From the NCBI GenBank assembly GCA_004332335.1, contig SISS01000008.1:1-64000 (forward strand): a stretch of DNA of 64,000 bases, in the 5' to 3' direction. Position 1 is the first letter of the stretch. Every line of letters starts with the position of its first letter. Positions 34,314-43,496 of the stretch are shown piece after piece. The position numbers and the translations under genes were made by a program. The stretch is from Methanoregulaceae archaeon UXB-2016. Lineage in GTDB: Archaea; Halobacteriota; Methanomicrobia; Methanomicrobiales; Methanospirillaceae. A model generated the notes under the pieces. That model had not been told where the DNA came from. It did no database searches and worked only from the letters and a program-made list of their open reading frames with translations.

Positions 34314-34787
34314 ATGGCAGAAGACATCCGCCCGCCCGTGCCGCCGTTCACGTACGAGACGGCCGTGCAGAAGGTCCGCATGGCCGAGGACGGCTGGAAC
34401 AACCGCGACCCGGTCAAGGTCTCGGGCGTCTACACAGAGGACAGCCGCTGGCGCAACCGCGCCGAGTTCATCAATGACCGCGAGCAGATCGTCGAGTTTC
34501 TCGAGCGGAAGTGGGCAAAGGAGCTCGACTACCGCCTGATCAAGGAGCTCTGGGCCTTCAGCGAGAAACGGATCGCGGTCCGGTTCGCGTACGAATGGCA
34601 CGACGACTCGGGCCACTGGTTCCGCAGTTACGGCAACGAGAACTGGGAGTTCGACCAAACCGGCCGGATGGCCGTGCGGCACGCGAGCATCAACGATCTC
34701 CCGATCGCCGAGGAGGAGCGCAAGTTCCGCTGGCCCCTCGGCCGGCGCCCCGATGACCACCCCGGGCTCTCGGATCTCGGTCTCTAG
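34314..34787 (+). CDS. DUF1348 / NTF2-like protein
   Basis: A 157-residue cone-shaped NTF2-like fold protein matching DUF1348: [64 protein letters not shown] and [13 protein letters not shown]. Small-molecule binding or isomerisation is typical of the fold, but no function is established. It is flanked by gaps and stands alone. Confidence 0.88.
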   Translation: MAEDIRPPVPPFTYETAVQKVRMAEDGWNNRDPVKVSGVYTEDSRWRNRAEFINDREQIVEFLERKWAKELDYRLIKELWAFSEKRIAVRFAYEWHDDSGHWFRSYGNENWEFDQTGRMAVRHASINDLPIAEEERKFRWPLGRRPDDHPGLSDLGL

Positions 34788-34984
34788 GTCCGCCACGGGG
34801 CAGATCCCCCCGTTTTCCAGCTACCGGCCGCAGCGCTCATCGAGGCGACTCCGCTGAGAGGCGGGGATCGATCCTACGGGATCTTCCGGCGGTCGGGTAC
34901 GTCACGGCGTGGCCCTGCAGGTCGCAGATGAAGGGCGGCATCCACCGTCAGGTTCATCCCCCGGCCGGAGCCATCCAGGAGGCG

Positions 34985-35647
34985 ATGACGACGATCACAT
35001 CCGAGGTGCGGCGATGCGCCCTCTGCGGGACGGTCTCGCCCCAGGGGATCGTGCTCGATGCCGAGCGCTCGGGATCGGCCGACCTCGATCTTCGGCCGCC
35101 GCCCGAGCAGCGCGATACGATCGCTCACTGGGTCCAGGAGTGCCCCCACTGCGGCTACTGTGCCCCCGCGATCGACGAGAACGTGGCCGGGGCCGCGGAG
35201 ACGGCCGCTTCGCCCGCGTACCGTTCCCTCCGATCCGAGACCGGAGCGCCTGAGCTCGTGGTCCGGCTCCTCTGCGCCTCGACCATGCTCGAGCATGCAA
35301 ACCGCTTCGTCGAGGCGACCGAGACCGCGCTCTGGGCCGCGTGGGCTGCCGACGACGCCGGAGATCGGGAGGAGGCCGAGCGGGCGCGCCGGCGGACCCT
35401 CGACCTCCTCGACGAGCTCCGGCTCCGGGACGAGCATTACATCGGGGACCCGAACGCCGAGACCCTGGTCATGGTCGACGTTGCGCGCCGGGCCGGCGAC
35501 TTCGAGCGGGCGGGCGGGCTCCTCGACGAGCTCGCGGCTGTCGACGACCCGCGCTTCGGAGCGCTCGTCGCATTCCAGCGCGAGCGGATCGGTGCCCGGG
35601 ACACGGGACGGTACACGATCGCCGAGGCGGCCGGAGCGGCCCCGTGA
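34985..35647 (+). CDS. DUF2225 protein with zinc-binding N-terminus
   Basis: A 220-residue protein: an N-terminal zinc-ribbon-like pair (CALCGTVSP and CPHCGYCAPAID), then a helical TPR-like region (LLDELRLRDEHYIGDPN). Matches DUF2225. ATG 34985 follows GGAGGCG. The next gene starts 15 bases on, so they are probably co-transcribed. Function unknown. Confidence 0.78.
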   Translation: MTTITSEVRRCALCGTVSPQGIVLDAERSGSADLDLRPPPEQRDTIAHWVQECPHCGYCAPAIDENVAGAAETAASPAYRSLRSETGAPELVVRLLCASTMLEHANRFVEATETALWAAWAADDAGDREEAERARRRTLDLLDELRLRDEHYIGDPNAETLVMVDVARRAGDFERAGGLLDELAAVDDPRFGALVAFQRERIGARDTGRYTIAEAAGAAP

Positions 35648-35662
35648 AGGGACGGGGTCGTC

Positions 35663-36034
35663 ATGGGGGACAGTACCGGAGCAGGCATGCCGCCGGCTGA
35701 CGGGGCCGAGCCCCTGACGATCCGCGTCGCCGAGGTCGTCGGTGAAGAGGGCGTCGAGTCGGCGGACGGAAAACGGCTCTACGACCGGCTCCACCCAGTC
35801 CTCCTCGCCGGGGGGGAGGTCGAACTCGACTTTCGCGGCGTCGAGGTCCTCTCCGAACCGTTCTTCGAGGCCGCTGTCGGGGAGCTCCTCCGCGACATCC
35901 CCTTCGAGGATCTCCTCAGCCGTCTGATCGTCAACAACATCACCGTCCGCGACCTCCAGGGCCTTCGGTACGTGCTCGAACATGGCTGCGACATGGAGGG
36001 GCGGGCCGAGGAGGATGGACCCGAAAAGCCTTAA
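35663..36034 (+). CDS. STAS-like DUF4325 protein
   Basis: A 123-residue protein with a STAS-like fold pattern: GKRLYDRLHPVLLAGGEVELDF, RGVEVLSEPFFEAAVGELL, ending in NNITVRDLQGLRYVLEH. Fits the DUF4325 group, often paired with anti-sigma-type kinases in bacteria. No kinase partner is adjacent. Confidence 0.7.
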   Translation: MGDSTGAGMPPADGAEPLTIRVAEVVGEEGVESADGKRLYDRLHPVLLAGGEVELDFRGVEVLSEPFFEAAVGELLRDIPFEDLLSRLIVNNITVRDLQGLRYVLEHGCDMEGRAEEDGPEKP

Positions 36035-36060
36035 CCCCGCCGGAGACGAGCCTGTACTCC

Positions 36061-36444
36061 ATGATCACCGTCGCATTCACCCTCTCCCCCGCCGGCACGG
36101 TCACGGACCTCGAGGTCGGCGGTGTCCTCTTCGAAGGCTACGCGGCCGCCACGTATGCCGAGGCCCCCTCCGAGGTCGCGGAGGGCGGGCCGCACCTGGT
36201 CATCGAGCTCCCGGTCGAACGTTTCACCCCGGACCCCCGTGGCCTGGTCCTCTGGATCGGCGAGGAGCGCTACCGCGTCGACCTCGGCAGCCGGCGCGCA
36301 CCGCCCGGTGGCTCGATCGCGGGCGAGGGAGGCCGGAAGACCGGGGTCCTGCCGGTGATGGTCGTGGTCAGCGCGGGCGAACGCGGGTTCGCAGGCCGGC
36401 TGATCGCGCCCGGTGACGATCCCGCCTCCGGCTGGGACGAGTGA
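36061..36444 (+). CDS. Hypothetical protein
   Basis: A 127-residue soluble protein with a beta-rich pattern (MITVAFTLSPAGTVTDLEVGG, LVLWIGEERYRVDLGS) and a Gly-rich middle. No recognised family. It starts 26 bases after the DUF4325 gene and reads in the same direction. Codon use matches its neighbours, so it is probably real. Confidence 0.55.
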   Translation: MITVAFTLSPAGTVTDLEVGGVLFEGYAAATYAEAPSEVAEGGPHLVIELPVERFTPDPRGLVLWIGEERYRVDLGSRRAPPGGSIAGEGGRKTGVLPVMVVVSAGERGFAGRLIAPGDDPASGWDE

Positions 36445-36488
36445 GTGCGGGATAGAGCGATTAGGTCGGCGAACCGACATCTCTGTCC

Positions 36489-36962
36489 ATGTCCGACGCG
36501 CTTGCCGACGACCTTCTCGACCGGCTCTCCCGGATCGTAGCCATGGCGGCCGCAATCGAGCGCGAGCCGGTCGAGATCGGCGATGGGTGCCGCCTCTCCG
36601 CCTCGGAGGTCCACCTGATCGATGCAGCCGGCCGGTCTCCCGAGGCGGGCCTCTCCGAGCATGCGTCCCGGCTCGGCGTCACCAAGGGGGCGGTCACCCA
36701 GATAGTGGGGCGGCTCGAGGCGAAGGGCTGCCTAGTCCGCGTACGGGACCCGGAGGACCGGAGGGCGGTCCGGCTGGTACTCACGGACACAGGCCGCCAG
36801 GCCTTCGCCTGGCACCGTTCCCTTCACGACCGGATCGGGGGCAGGCTCAGGGACGCGCTAGCGCTGATGGGTCCGGACGAGCACGAGCGGCTGGTCGGAT
36901 TCTTCGACCTGCTGGAGACGATGCTCGGGACCTCGGTCGCCGAACGCGGTGACGTAAAATAG
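36489..36962 (+). CDS. MarR-family transcriptional regulator
   Basis: A 157-residue winged-helix regulator: LSASEVHLIDAAGRSPEAGLS, recognition segment GVTKGAVTQIVGRLEAKG, wing DPEDRRAVRLVLTDTG, and a C-terminal dimer helix. It precedes the GNAT gene by 22 bases. Target and ligand unknown. Confidence 0.9.
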   Translation: MSDALADDLLDRLSRIVAMAAAIEREPVEIGDGCRLSASEVHLIDAAGRSPEAGLSEHASRLGVTKGAVTQIVGRLEAKGCLVRVRDPEDRRAVRLVLTDTGRQAFAWHRSLHDRIGGRLRDALALMGPDEHERLVGFFDLLETMLGTSVAERGDVK

Positions 36963-36984
36963 TATATTTTCTAAACTAATATTC

Positions 36985-37476
36985 GTGATCGAACTCCTCT
37001 TCGCCCCGATCGCGGATGCCGACGCAGGCGCGCTCGTCTCGCTCTTCAACCACTACGTCCGGGAGGGCGAGGCCGCGTTCCTCGACGACCCCGTTACGGA
37101 CGAGTTCTTCGAACGGCTGCGGCCCCTGATCGCCCTGCACCCGTCCTTCGCGGTCCGCGAGCCCGACGGCACGTTCATCGGGTTCGGCCTCCTCCGCCCG
37201 CACAGCCCACTCCCGGCCTTTCGGAGGACGGCCGAGCTCACGTACTTCTCCCCCGACCGGACGGGCCAGGAGATCGGGAGCGCGCTCCTCGCGCGGCTCG
37301 AGGCAGCCGGACAAGCTCGCGGGATCGCCCACCTGCTGGCCCCGGTCTCATCGCGGAACACGGGCTCGATCCGGTTTCACGAACGCCATGGATTTGTCGA
37401 GTGCGGTCGCTTCCGCTCGACTGGAGAGCGGCACGGCCGGCCGTTCGACCTCGTCTGGCTCCAGAAGGCGCTCTGA
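36985..37476 (+). CDS. GNAT acetyltransferase (phosphinothricin-type)
   Basis: A 163-residue acetyltransferase with AELTYFSPDRTGQEIGSALLARLE (motif A) and RNTGSIRFHERHGFVECGRF (motif B), typical of phosphinothricin-type N-acetyltransferases. The GTG start at 36985 lies about 20 bases after a TATA-like AGTATATTTTC (36960-36970), so the transcript is probably leaderless. Confidence 0.85.
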   Translation: MIELLFAPIADADAGALVSLFNHYVREGEAAFLDDPVTDEFFERLRPLIALHPSFAVREPDGTFIGFGLLRPHSPLPAFRRTAELTYFSPDRTGQEIGSALLARLEAAGQARGIAHLLAPVSSRNTGSIRFHERHGFVECGRFRSTGERHGRPFDLVWLQKAL

Positions 37477-37517
37477 TCCGGCGGCATCCTTTTCTCTCTC
37501 GGGGCGTATCCCCCTCC

Positions 37518-37868
37518 ATGCCCTTTCGCGAGCCCGACGACCGGCTCTGGGAGGCCGTGCGCCCGCTCCTCCCCGTCCGGAGTCCGCACGGCGGCCGGCG
37601 TGTCGACCTCCGGCGCCTCTTCACGGGCGTCCTCTACGTCCTCTCGACCGGGGTCGCCTGGGCTGACGCCCCGCGCTGCTACGGCGCGAAGTCGACCCTC
37701 CACCGGCTCCATCTGCACCTCTGCCGGACGGGGAAGTACCCCAGGATCATCGAGCTGATGCGGGCGCACGAGTACGACGTGGACCACCTCGACCTCTCTC
37801 GCTGCCACCTGGCGGGGGAGTACCGGGCGACCCGGCTCTCGGACTGGGCCCGGCCCCGGCTTCACTGA
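37518..37868 (+). CDS. Standalone transposase N-terminal-like domain (DUF4096)
   Basis: A 116-residue protein that matches the N-terminal region of IS5-type transposases: FREPDDRLWEAVRPLLPV, GGRRVDLRRLFTGVLYVLSTG, WADAPRCYGAKSTLHRLH. It ends (RLSDWARPRLH) where the catalytic DDE domain would begin. No catalytic part or terminal repeat follows. Such short versions occur intact in methanogens, so it may be domesticated rather than decayed. Confidence 0.7.
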   Translation: MPFREPDDRLWEAVRPLLPVRSPHGGRRVDLRRLFTGVLYVLSTGVAWADAPRCYGAKSTLHRLHLHLCRTGKYPRIIELMRAHEYDVDHLDLSRCHLAGEYRATRLSDWARPRLH

Positions 37869-37881
37869 GACGTCGACCGGT

Positions 37882-38625
37882 TCAGGTGAAGGCCCGGCCC
37901 TGGAGGTTGAGCATGCAGAAGAGGATGGCCGCCGCGAGTTGCTCCGGATCCCGGACGGCTGGCACTATAAGGACCGGCCCCGGGGCCTTGCGTACGAGCG
38001 CGAAGGCCGCACGCCAGGGAAGCGGGTCGTGGAGGTCGGGCTTCTTCCCCCGCGTCTGGAGCCGGAGGTACCGAAGGGCCTCAGGCGGGACGAGCGCGAG
38101 CTCGCCGGCCATCCGGGTCCGGGTTGCGGCATAGAGCTCTGGGGCATCGAGCGCGATCCCAGCATGCGGGACGAGTGTCGGGGTGTGGCCCACGAGGTAA
38201 GCCCAGAACTCGGCGAGGGCCGCGCCGTCGGGGAGGGCCTGCTCGGCCCGGTTCGCGACCAGGACCGGCACGGGCATGCCGAATCGCACAAGGAGCGCGT
38301 CGTGGATCGCGGCGATCGCCCGGACCAGGTCGCCGGGCCGGTTCCGGTCTGCGCCCGGCTCGATCACGACCGCGTCCGGGGCCCGGTCCACGTCGGAGAC
38401 GAGCGCCGCGACAAAGGCCGCGGTCCAGGTCCGGTCGTACCAGTGGGGAAGGTCCCTCCCGTGCTCGTCCACGGAAGCCGTGCGGAGGAGCCAGGGCAGG
38501 GTCGGGGGCAGGGGATAGCACGGCCCGAGCTCGACGAGGTCGCACCCCGTCTGGAGGGCGAGGGCCTCACGTGCGGCCGGAGCGCCGAAGAGTGTGTCGG
38601 GGAGGACGTAGGTGACGTTCGGCAT
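37882..38625 (-). CDS. Unknown protein next to a radical SAM enzyme
   Basis: A 247-residue soluble protein: VTYVLPDTLFGAPAAREALAL, then DLPHWYDRTWTAAFVAALVSD and PDAVVIEPGADRNRPGDLVRA. It lies 55 bases downstream of the radical SAM gene in the same direction, so it is probably its operon partner. I do not recognise the family. No precursor-peptide features are visible in it. Confidence 0.6.
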   Translation of the reverse strand: MPNVTYVLPDTLFGAPAAREALALQTGCDLVELGPCYPLPPTLPWLLRTASVDEHGRDLPHWYDRTWTAAFVAALVSDVDRAPDAVVIEPGADRNRPGDLVRAIAAIHDALLVRFGMPVPVLVANRAEQALPDGAALAEFWAYLVGHTPTLVPHAGIALDAPELYAATRTRMAGELALVPPEALRYLRLQTRGKKPDLHDPLPWRAAFALVRKAPGPVLIVPAVRDPEQLAAAILFCMLNLQGRAFT

Positions 38626-38680
38626 GGAAGAGTAGGGTTGGGCCCGACGCCGGATGAGGAGAGGGGGTCGCGGGGCGGAC

Positions 38681-39832
38681 CTACCGCGAGACCATGCGCT
38701 GCATGAGGGCCATGATCCCGGGCGGGCCGGCCGGTCGCCGGCCCATGAGCATGGCCTCCATGCCGTCCCCGCCGAACATCTCCCTGTTGAGCCGATCCGT
38801 GATCTCATCGTAGATTCGCCTGTACGCGACGCAGTGGGGGTCGACGCCGGTCGCCTCGCCCCCGGTCGGTACCAGCGCGTTGTACGGGCAGCCCCCGCGG
38901 CAGTAGCGGATGTGCCGGCAGGGCCGACAGTGCTCGTCAACGAACGTGCGGAACGCGGCGAGCCGCTGCCAGGCCTGCGTCGCCTCGAGCTCGGCCCGGG
39001 TCGGCCTGTCCCGGACCGAGCCCATCCGCCACTCCTCCATCCCGACGAAGCGGTAGCACGGGTAGATCCCGCCGTCGGGCCCGACCGCGAAGGTCGTGCC
39101 GAGGCAGTCGGCGAAGGTGCAGACCGTGCCCCGCCGGACGAAGACCGACTTGACCAGGTCGTCGATGTTCATGATCCGGAGGGTGTCGGGATGGGCCAGG
39201 TACTGGTCGAGGAGATAGACCAGAAGCTCGCCATACTCTTCGGGGGGGAGGGCGTACGGCTCGGGGCGGTCGTCGCGGAGCGAGGGGAGGGCCGGGTGGA
39301 GCTTCATCACGAAGCCGTTCTCGCGGAAGAACCCGACGATCGCGTCCCGTTCAAGCACCGACTGGGCCGTGAAGGTGCAGATCACGCTGACCTGGACCCC
39401 GTGCCGGCGGGCCATCTCCATCCCGGCCCGGGTCCGCTCGGTGTAGCCCTTGCCGCGCTGTGCGTCGTTCAGATCGGGCGGGCCGTCCAGGCTTGTCCCG
39501 ACCGGGACGCGGTGGGCCGCAAGCACGGCCGCCAGCCGGTCGTCGAGGAGCCAGAGGTTCGACTGCATGGCGAACGCGACGGTGCGGGGGGCGAGCCCCT
39601 CCTCGATCATGGGGAGGGCGGCCTCGTAGAACTCGGGGCCTGCAACCAGGGGCTCGCCCCCGTGGAACGTGACCGTGACCGGGTCGTCGTTGAGCCCGGC
39701 GAGCCAGTCGACCGCGGCCCAGACCGTCTCGAGGTCCATGACCGGGCCCGTGTGCTCGCTCGACCAGCAGTAAGCGCACCGCGCCGGGCAGCGGAGCGTC
39801 GGGATGAGCATGAGGTGGAACGGGGTCTTCAT
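38681..39832 (-). CDS. Radical SAM/SPASM peptide-modifying-type enzyme
   Basis: A 383-residue radical SAM protein: the SAM cluster CPARCAYC near residues 15-22, TFHGGEPLVAGP, and a C-terminal SPASM region with CRPCRHIRYCRGGCP (binding auxiliary Fe-S clusters). This architecture is that of anSME and peptide-modifying enzymes, and the gene resembles a methanogen-specific group. ATG 39832 gives the usual start (MKTPFHLMLIPTLRCP); ATG 39865 adds 11 residues. No small precursor gene was found around it. Confidence 0.85.
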   Translation of the reverse strand: MKTPFHLMLIPTLRCPARCAYCWSSEHTGPVMDLETVWAAVDWLAGLNDDPVTVTFHGGEPLVAGPEFYEAALPMIEEGLAPRTVAFAMQSNLWLLDDRLAAVLAAHRVPVGTSLDGPPDLNDAQRGKGYTERTRAGMEMARRHGVQVSVICTFTAQSVLERDAIVGFFRENGFVMKLHPALPSLRDDRPEPYALPPEEYGELLVYLLDQYLAHPDTLRIMNIDDLVKSVFVRRGTVCTFADCLGTTFAVGPDGGIYPCYRFVGMEEWRMGSVRDRPTRAELEATQAWQRLAAFRTFVDEHCRPCRHIRYCRGGCPYNALVPTGGEATGVDPHCVAYRRIYDEITDRLNREMFGGDGMEAMLMGRRPAGPPGIMALMQRMVSR

Positions 39833-40122
39833 GACAGCCAGCTGAGAAAATGTATGGGTCTTCACATATTCAGGACGGAGCCCGGTCGGAGCCCGGCTCG
39901 CCCGGAGGACCAGAACGTCCTTCGATTAAGGTATATCACCGGAAAAATGATAAAAGGGTTCCTTTCCGCGAGGTCGGGCCCCCGACCTGCAGGCCATGAT
40001 TCATCTTCTGTATCACCACGGTTCTCGTGGCCGCTGAGATTGTGTACGGTCTCTTCATCCAGTGCTCGAAGGTTTCTTACCCGCAGGGCGCAAGAGAACG
40101 AAAAACCGGTACCGGTGATATT

Positions 40123-40599
40123 ATGGATCCTGTCAAAATCCCCAAGATGCCAAAAGCAGAGTACGATGCCCTGATCAGACGGCAGTACATAGCACGTATT
40201 GCTTTTGGCGCATGTGAGCACCCGTACGTCGCCCCGTTCGTGTATGTCTTCGACGGAGAATACCTCTACTTCCTTTCCACAAGATACGGCAGGAAAATGA
40301 AGTATTTTAAGAGCGACCCGAGGGTCTCGGTCGAGATTGAGGAGTATGCTCCTGATCTCTCCGCCTTTACGTTCGTGAGCCTTCAGGGCTTATTGGAGGA
40401 GGTGACGGAGCCCTCACAGAAAAAGATGGTGCGGGAACAGTTTGTCGGCATGATCAGGGACAGGAGCCTCTCCCCGCAGGTGCTTTCCGCCTTCGGCCAT
40501 ACCCCGGACGATGCTCCCGAAGCGATCGTTCGGGAGGAACGATCGATGGTCTGGAAACTCGCGGGGGTACGGGATATTGTGGCGCTGAAGAACGGGTAA
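40123..40599 (+). CDS. Pyridoxamine 5'-phosphate oxidase-like FMN-binding protein
   Basis: A 158-residue split-barrel flavoprotein: MPKAEYDALIRRQYIARIAFG, APFVYVFDGEYLYFLSTRYGRK and YFKSDPRVSVEIEEY. Fits archaeal F420/FMN-binding PNPOx-like proteins. GGTGATATT precedes ATG 40123. It is less GC-rich than its neighbours, with more AAA/AAG and ATA codons, which may mark transfer. It borders the decay zone to its right. Confidence 0.82.
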   Translation: MDPVKIPKMPKAEYDALIRRQYIARIAFGACEHPYVAPFVYVFDGEYLYFLSTRYGRKMKYFKSDPRVSVEIEEYAPDLSAFTFVSLQGLLEEVTEPSQKKMVREQFVGMIRDRSLSPQVLSAFGHTPDDAPEAIVREERSMVWKLAGVRDIVALKNG

Positions 40600-41597
40600 C
40601 AGTTCTGTTGCTCGAGAAATCACCAATTTTATTGAATTCGTGATTCCTCGGTCCGTACCACCTTCACAGATATAGCGGAGAAGGCAGGGGACATCTCATC
40701 GACGTGTCTTACTTTACCCGGAGCGAAGAGCCCGCGGAGACATCCCGCCGGGACGACGGGTTCCAGGCCCCGTAGTCTCTGTGCCCGATTTGCGGCAGTC
40801 CTCGCCTCGGTCGGATCCGATGTCGACGCTATTCCACTCAACCCTGACCGCGGGTCTCGTGATCCGCTGACGTGGGGGGCCTTCTCCGGCCTCTCCAGAC
40901 ATCCCTCCCGCGGTCCGTGATCTCGTCCGGCAGGTCTGCCAGGACGATCGGATAGGGGGCGAAGAACGTCTGCTTCGCTCGAAGAAAATCTCGAATGTCC
41001 CAGATATGGATGAGCCAAGGCAGCTCGAGTGCCTGGAACTCCGATCCGAATTTCGCCTGCTTTCGCGCGTCTCGCCTCTTCGTGCTGCTCCCGTGCCGCG
41101 ATCCAGACTCGTTTCGTCTGCCGTCTACGGATGATACCCCGGGTTCAGCCGGCGGACGATCGGACGAATTCATGGATCAATGTCAGGCTCGTGCAGCCGG
41201 AGGGGGCTCGTCGCCCTGGGTCCACAGCAGTTTGAGTATCGTGAACGTCTTCCGGAGCCACGCCATCCGCGGGAGGCGAGCAGAGGAGGCAGAGGCCGGT
41301 GTATCTGAGTGATCGGGCAGGTCGAGAGGAGCGCCCATGAGCCCTTCGCCTATGTTCGGAACATCACGGAGATCCTCCCTGTCATCGGCCTAGGGACGCA
41401 GATCGCTGCCTCACGTCGGATCAACCCGATCCAGATCGCATCCGGGAGAGTGCGGATCGGAGACTCTCGTCAATCTCGTAATTATCGAGTGGGGCCAGGA
41501 GATTTCGCCACCAGTCCGTGTTGGTGGAGTGTACTACGCTGCGCTGCGCATGGGTGAATCGTTGAGGGGGATGCTTCGGATAGCGGGGGTTCAGATT
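40600..41597. other. Decayed region without an intact gene
   Basis: About 1 kb with no supported gene. Protein-like pieces on the minus strand (ALELPWLIHIWDIRDFLRA near 40975-41035; DWWRNLLAPLDNYEIDESLR near 41460-41520) lie in short frames broken by stops, so degenerated genes are likely. A TTTTATTG string at 40625 may end the PNPOx transcript. Confidence 0.5.
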
Positions 41598-41996
41598 TCA
41601 CTCAGGACTTTTACGCGGGGAGCCTTCTCCTCGTGCGCACAGATCCAGGGTACGTGTCCGCGTCGGATCCATGGCCGCGAGCCGAGGGCTTGGCTGGGTG
41701 CCGTGTACACCCCGGATGATCATCGCTTCGAGATGGTCGGCCGCGATGCTAAGGGATCCGAGTGTTGCGGCGATGTGCATCCGATCGACGTCGCAGGCAC
41801 CGTGCGCCAGGGTTGCAAGATACTGTTTTGTCTGCGTAACGGCGACCAGCGAGGGATAGAGGGGGTGAGCATCGGGACCAAGGTACGTCTCCTCTTCCGC
41901 CTCTTTGATGGAGGTGGCGTAGATCTGGGACACCCTGGTCAACCACTCCTGTGCGATATCAGCGGGGAGCAGCTGTGGTTCGATTGATTGAGTCAT
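41598..41996 (-). CDS. Hypothetical helical protein
   Basis: A 132-residue protein that looks genuine amid decayed DNA: PADIAQEWLTRVSQIYATSI, then EAEEETYLGPDAHPLYPSLV and a helical HAATLGSLSIAADHLEAMII-like region with a basic tail. GGTG 5 bases upstream favours ATG 41996 (ATG 42011 also possible). A TATA-like TTGTATAACC on the minus strand lies at about 42039-42048. No family recognised. Confidence 0.5.
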   Translation of the reverse strand: MTQSIEPQLLPADIAQEWLTRVSQIYATSIKEAEEETYLGPDAHPLYPSLVAVTQTKQYLATLAHGACDVDRMHIAATLGSLSIAADHLEAMIIRGVHGTQPSPRLAAMDPTRTRTLDLCARGEGSPRKSPE

Positions 41997-42011
41997 TTTA
42001 ACACCACGCAT

Positions 42012-42424
42012 CACCACGAGTTTCGACGGGGGGGGATGGTTATACAATTTCGAAATATTGAGACGTGAGTTTTTATGCTTTTCGAATTGATTCTCGTCCG
42101 TACGCGATTGGCACTCAAACGAGTCACCTTGAGCCGCCGGATCTTGTCTATTTTGTGTATATTTCTGTATAAGTTCGCGTTCACTCGTTCGCCCACTGAA
42201 GATAGTCCGACGTCTGGGGATCGTGCTGCCCCGACACTAGCTCTACAAGTTCTGGATCGGTATGAGCCCGGACACGTCGAAAGGCCATGACGGGTTTGAG
42301 AGGAGGGGCCCGAACAACGGCAGAACTCCTGCAGACGGCGGTCGAGAGTTCCACCCCGGTGACGGGGCTGCTCAAGGGTGCCGAGAAGGTACCGCGGTAC
42401 GAATCGTCGCGATCACGGCGTTTC
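42012..42424. other. AT-rich stretch without a supported gene
   Basis: Contains the promoter of the preceding minus-strand gene and an AT-rich segment around 42050-42180 with stop-rich frames. From 42300 it leads into the 3-prime part of the broken SOUL gene. No gene recognised. Confidence 0.4.
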
Positions 42425-42903
42425 CGCTGAAACTCAACCCCGACCTCGTTCCTCAGGGGGAAACCCGGGGTCAACGGGCGGTTGTACCGCATCAAGAAGG
42501 GGGTGCCTTGAGGTGTGATCCGGCCTTTCTCAGCCCGTCATGCAGCCGTGACATGGCCGCTGCGACCTCCTCTCGCCCGGTATGCCCGCTGAAACGAATG
42601 ACGGTGACCTCCCGTGCCGGAAGCGCTGTGATCCGAACGCGGTTGTCCAGCGGATCAGGAATCTGATCCCGTGGCCGTCCTGCAGGCATCACGAACGACA
42701 TCGATCCCGGACCGGAGATGACCGAGACAGTCTTCGGAAGAGTGCTCCGAGCCCGATTGTTTCCGGTGATGTAGGCGAAGAGCAAGTGAAAGCCGCTGTC
42801 GTCGCCGTCATCCTGCACGCTCGCAAACACCAGCGAGGGGATAGTTCCGGAACTTGATCTCTCCGGCCTCCCCGGGAAACTCATAGGGGATCGTCTCTGT
42901 CAT
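42425..42903 (-). pseudogene. SOUL-family heme-binding protein, two frameshifts
   Basis: Three frames on the minus strand together give a SOUL protein. The first, from ATG 42903, reads TETIPYEFPGEAGEIKFRNYP. It shifts at a CCCC run near 42839 into SLVFASVQDDGDDSGFHLLF, YITGNNRARST and GPGSMSFVMPAGRPRDQIPD. It shifts again near 42510 into ITPQGTPLLMRYNRPLTPG and FPLRNEVGVEFQ. These match N-terminal, GNN/RxR, MSFVMP, and C-terminal RYNPPWTP-type SOUL motifs. Hence a recently broken gene or two sequencing errors. Confidence 0.8.
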
Positions 42904-43496
42904 ATGCCGAGTCAACTCCAGCACAGGACTGCCCCCGGAGATGAGCGCCTCCTTACCTCTGGGTATGGAGCAATCCCCTGAGAAAACAGGGCGCCGTTCA
43001 TTTCCCGCTCATCGCAGCAACAGACGGCTCCCTCGCTTCGGCTCTCCGGGGAAGGCTGTCCGTCCAGAGATCCCTGGCCTTCACTCGGAGAGCTCTGGAA
43101 ATAGGCAGGAACTCATCGTACTCCTCTCCCCTCGCGGTTGACCCCGGCAGGATGATTGCCCCGGTGCCGCCGAACGGGGGCATGAACTCCTCATAGAGAT
43201 CGAGAATGCCGTTGTGCCGTCAGCACGGTTCCTGGGCGAGGTGGGTCATCGAGCTGTCTGCCCGGGGGACATCGGGTACGCTTCGGGCGAAGATCAGGGT
43301 CGAATGGGACGGGGTCTGCTCACCTGCCCGTCGGGATCGTGTCGATCAGGTTCAATTAACGTCGTGCTTGATGAGCGGCAACAACCGATCTCAGATGGAT
43401 GACCTGGCCTCGCGGTGCGGCCGGGCATCGTCCCTCTCCATCCTTGCTGATGCACCAGCAGCACACCAGCGCCCCGGGCCGGCACGGACCGGCCCT
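42904..43496. other. Decayed region with a protein-like fragment
   Basis: On the minus strand at about 42998-43250 a run (RHNGILDLYEEFMPPFGGTG, AIILPGSTARGEEYDEFLP) has protein character but is interrupted by a TGA (after MTHLAQEPC) and lacks a start, so it is a broken gene of unrecognised family. The rest shows nothing. Confidence 0.5.

Noticed and set aside
40838-41173. Minus-strand frame with FFAPYPIVLADLPDEIT
   Set aside because: Protein-like in one stretch but no start signal, family or conserved flanks; treated as decayed.
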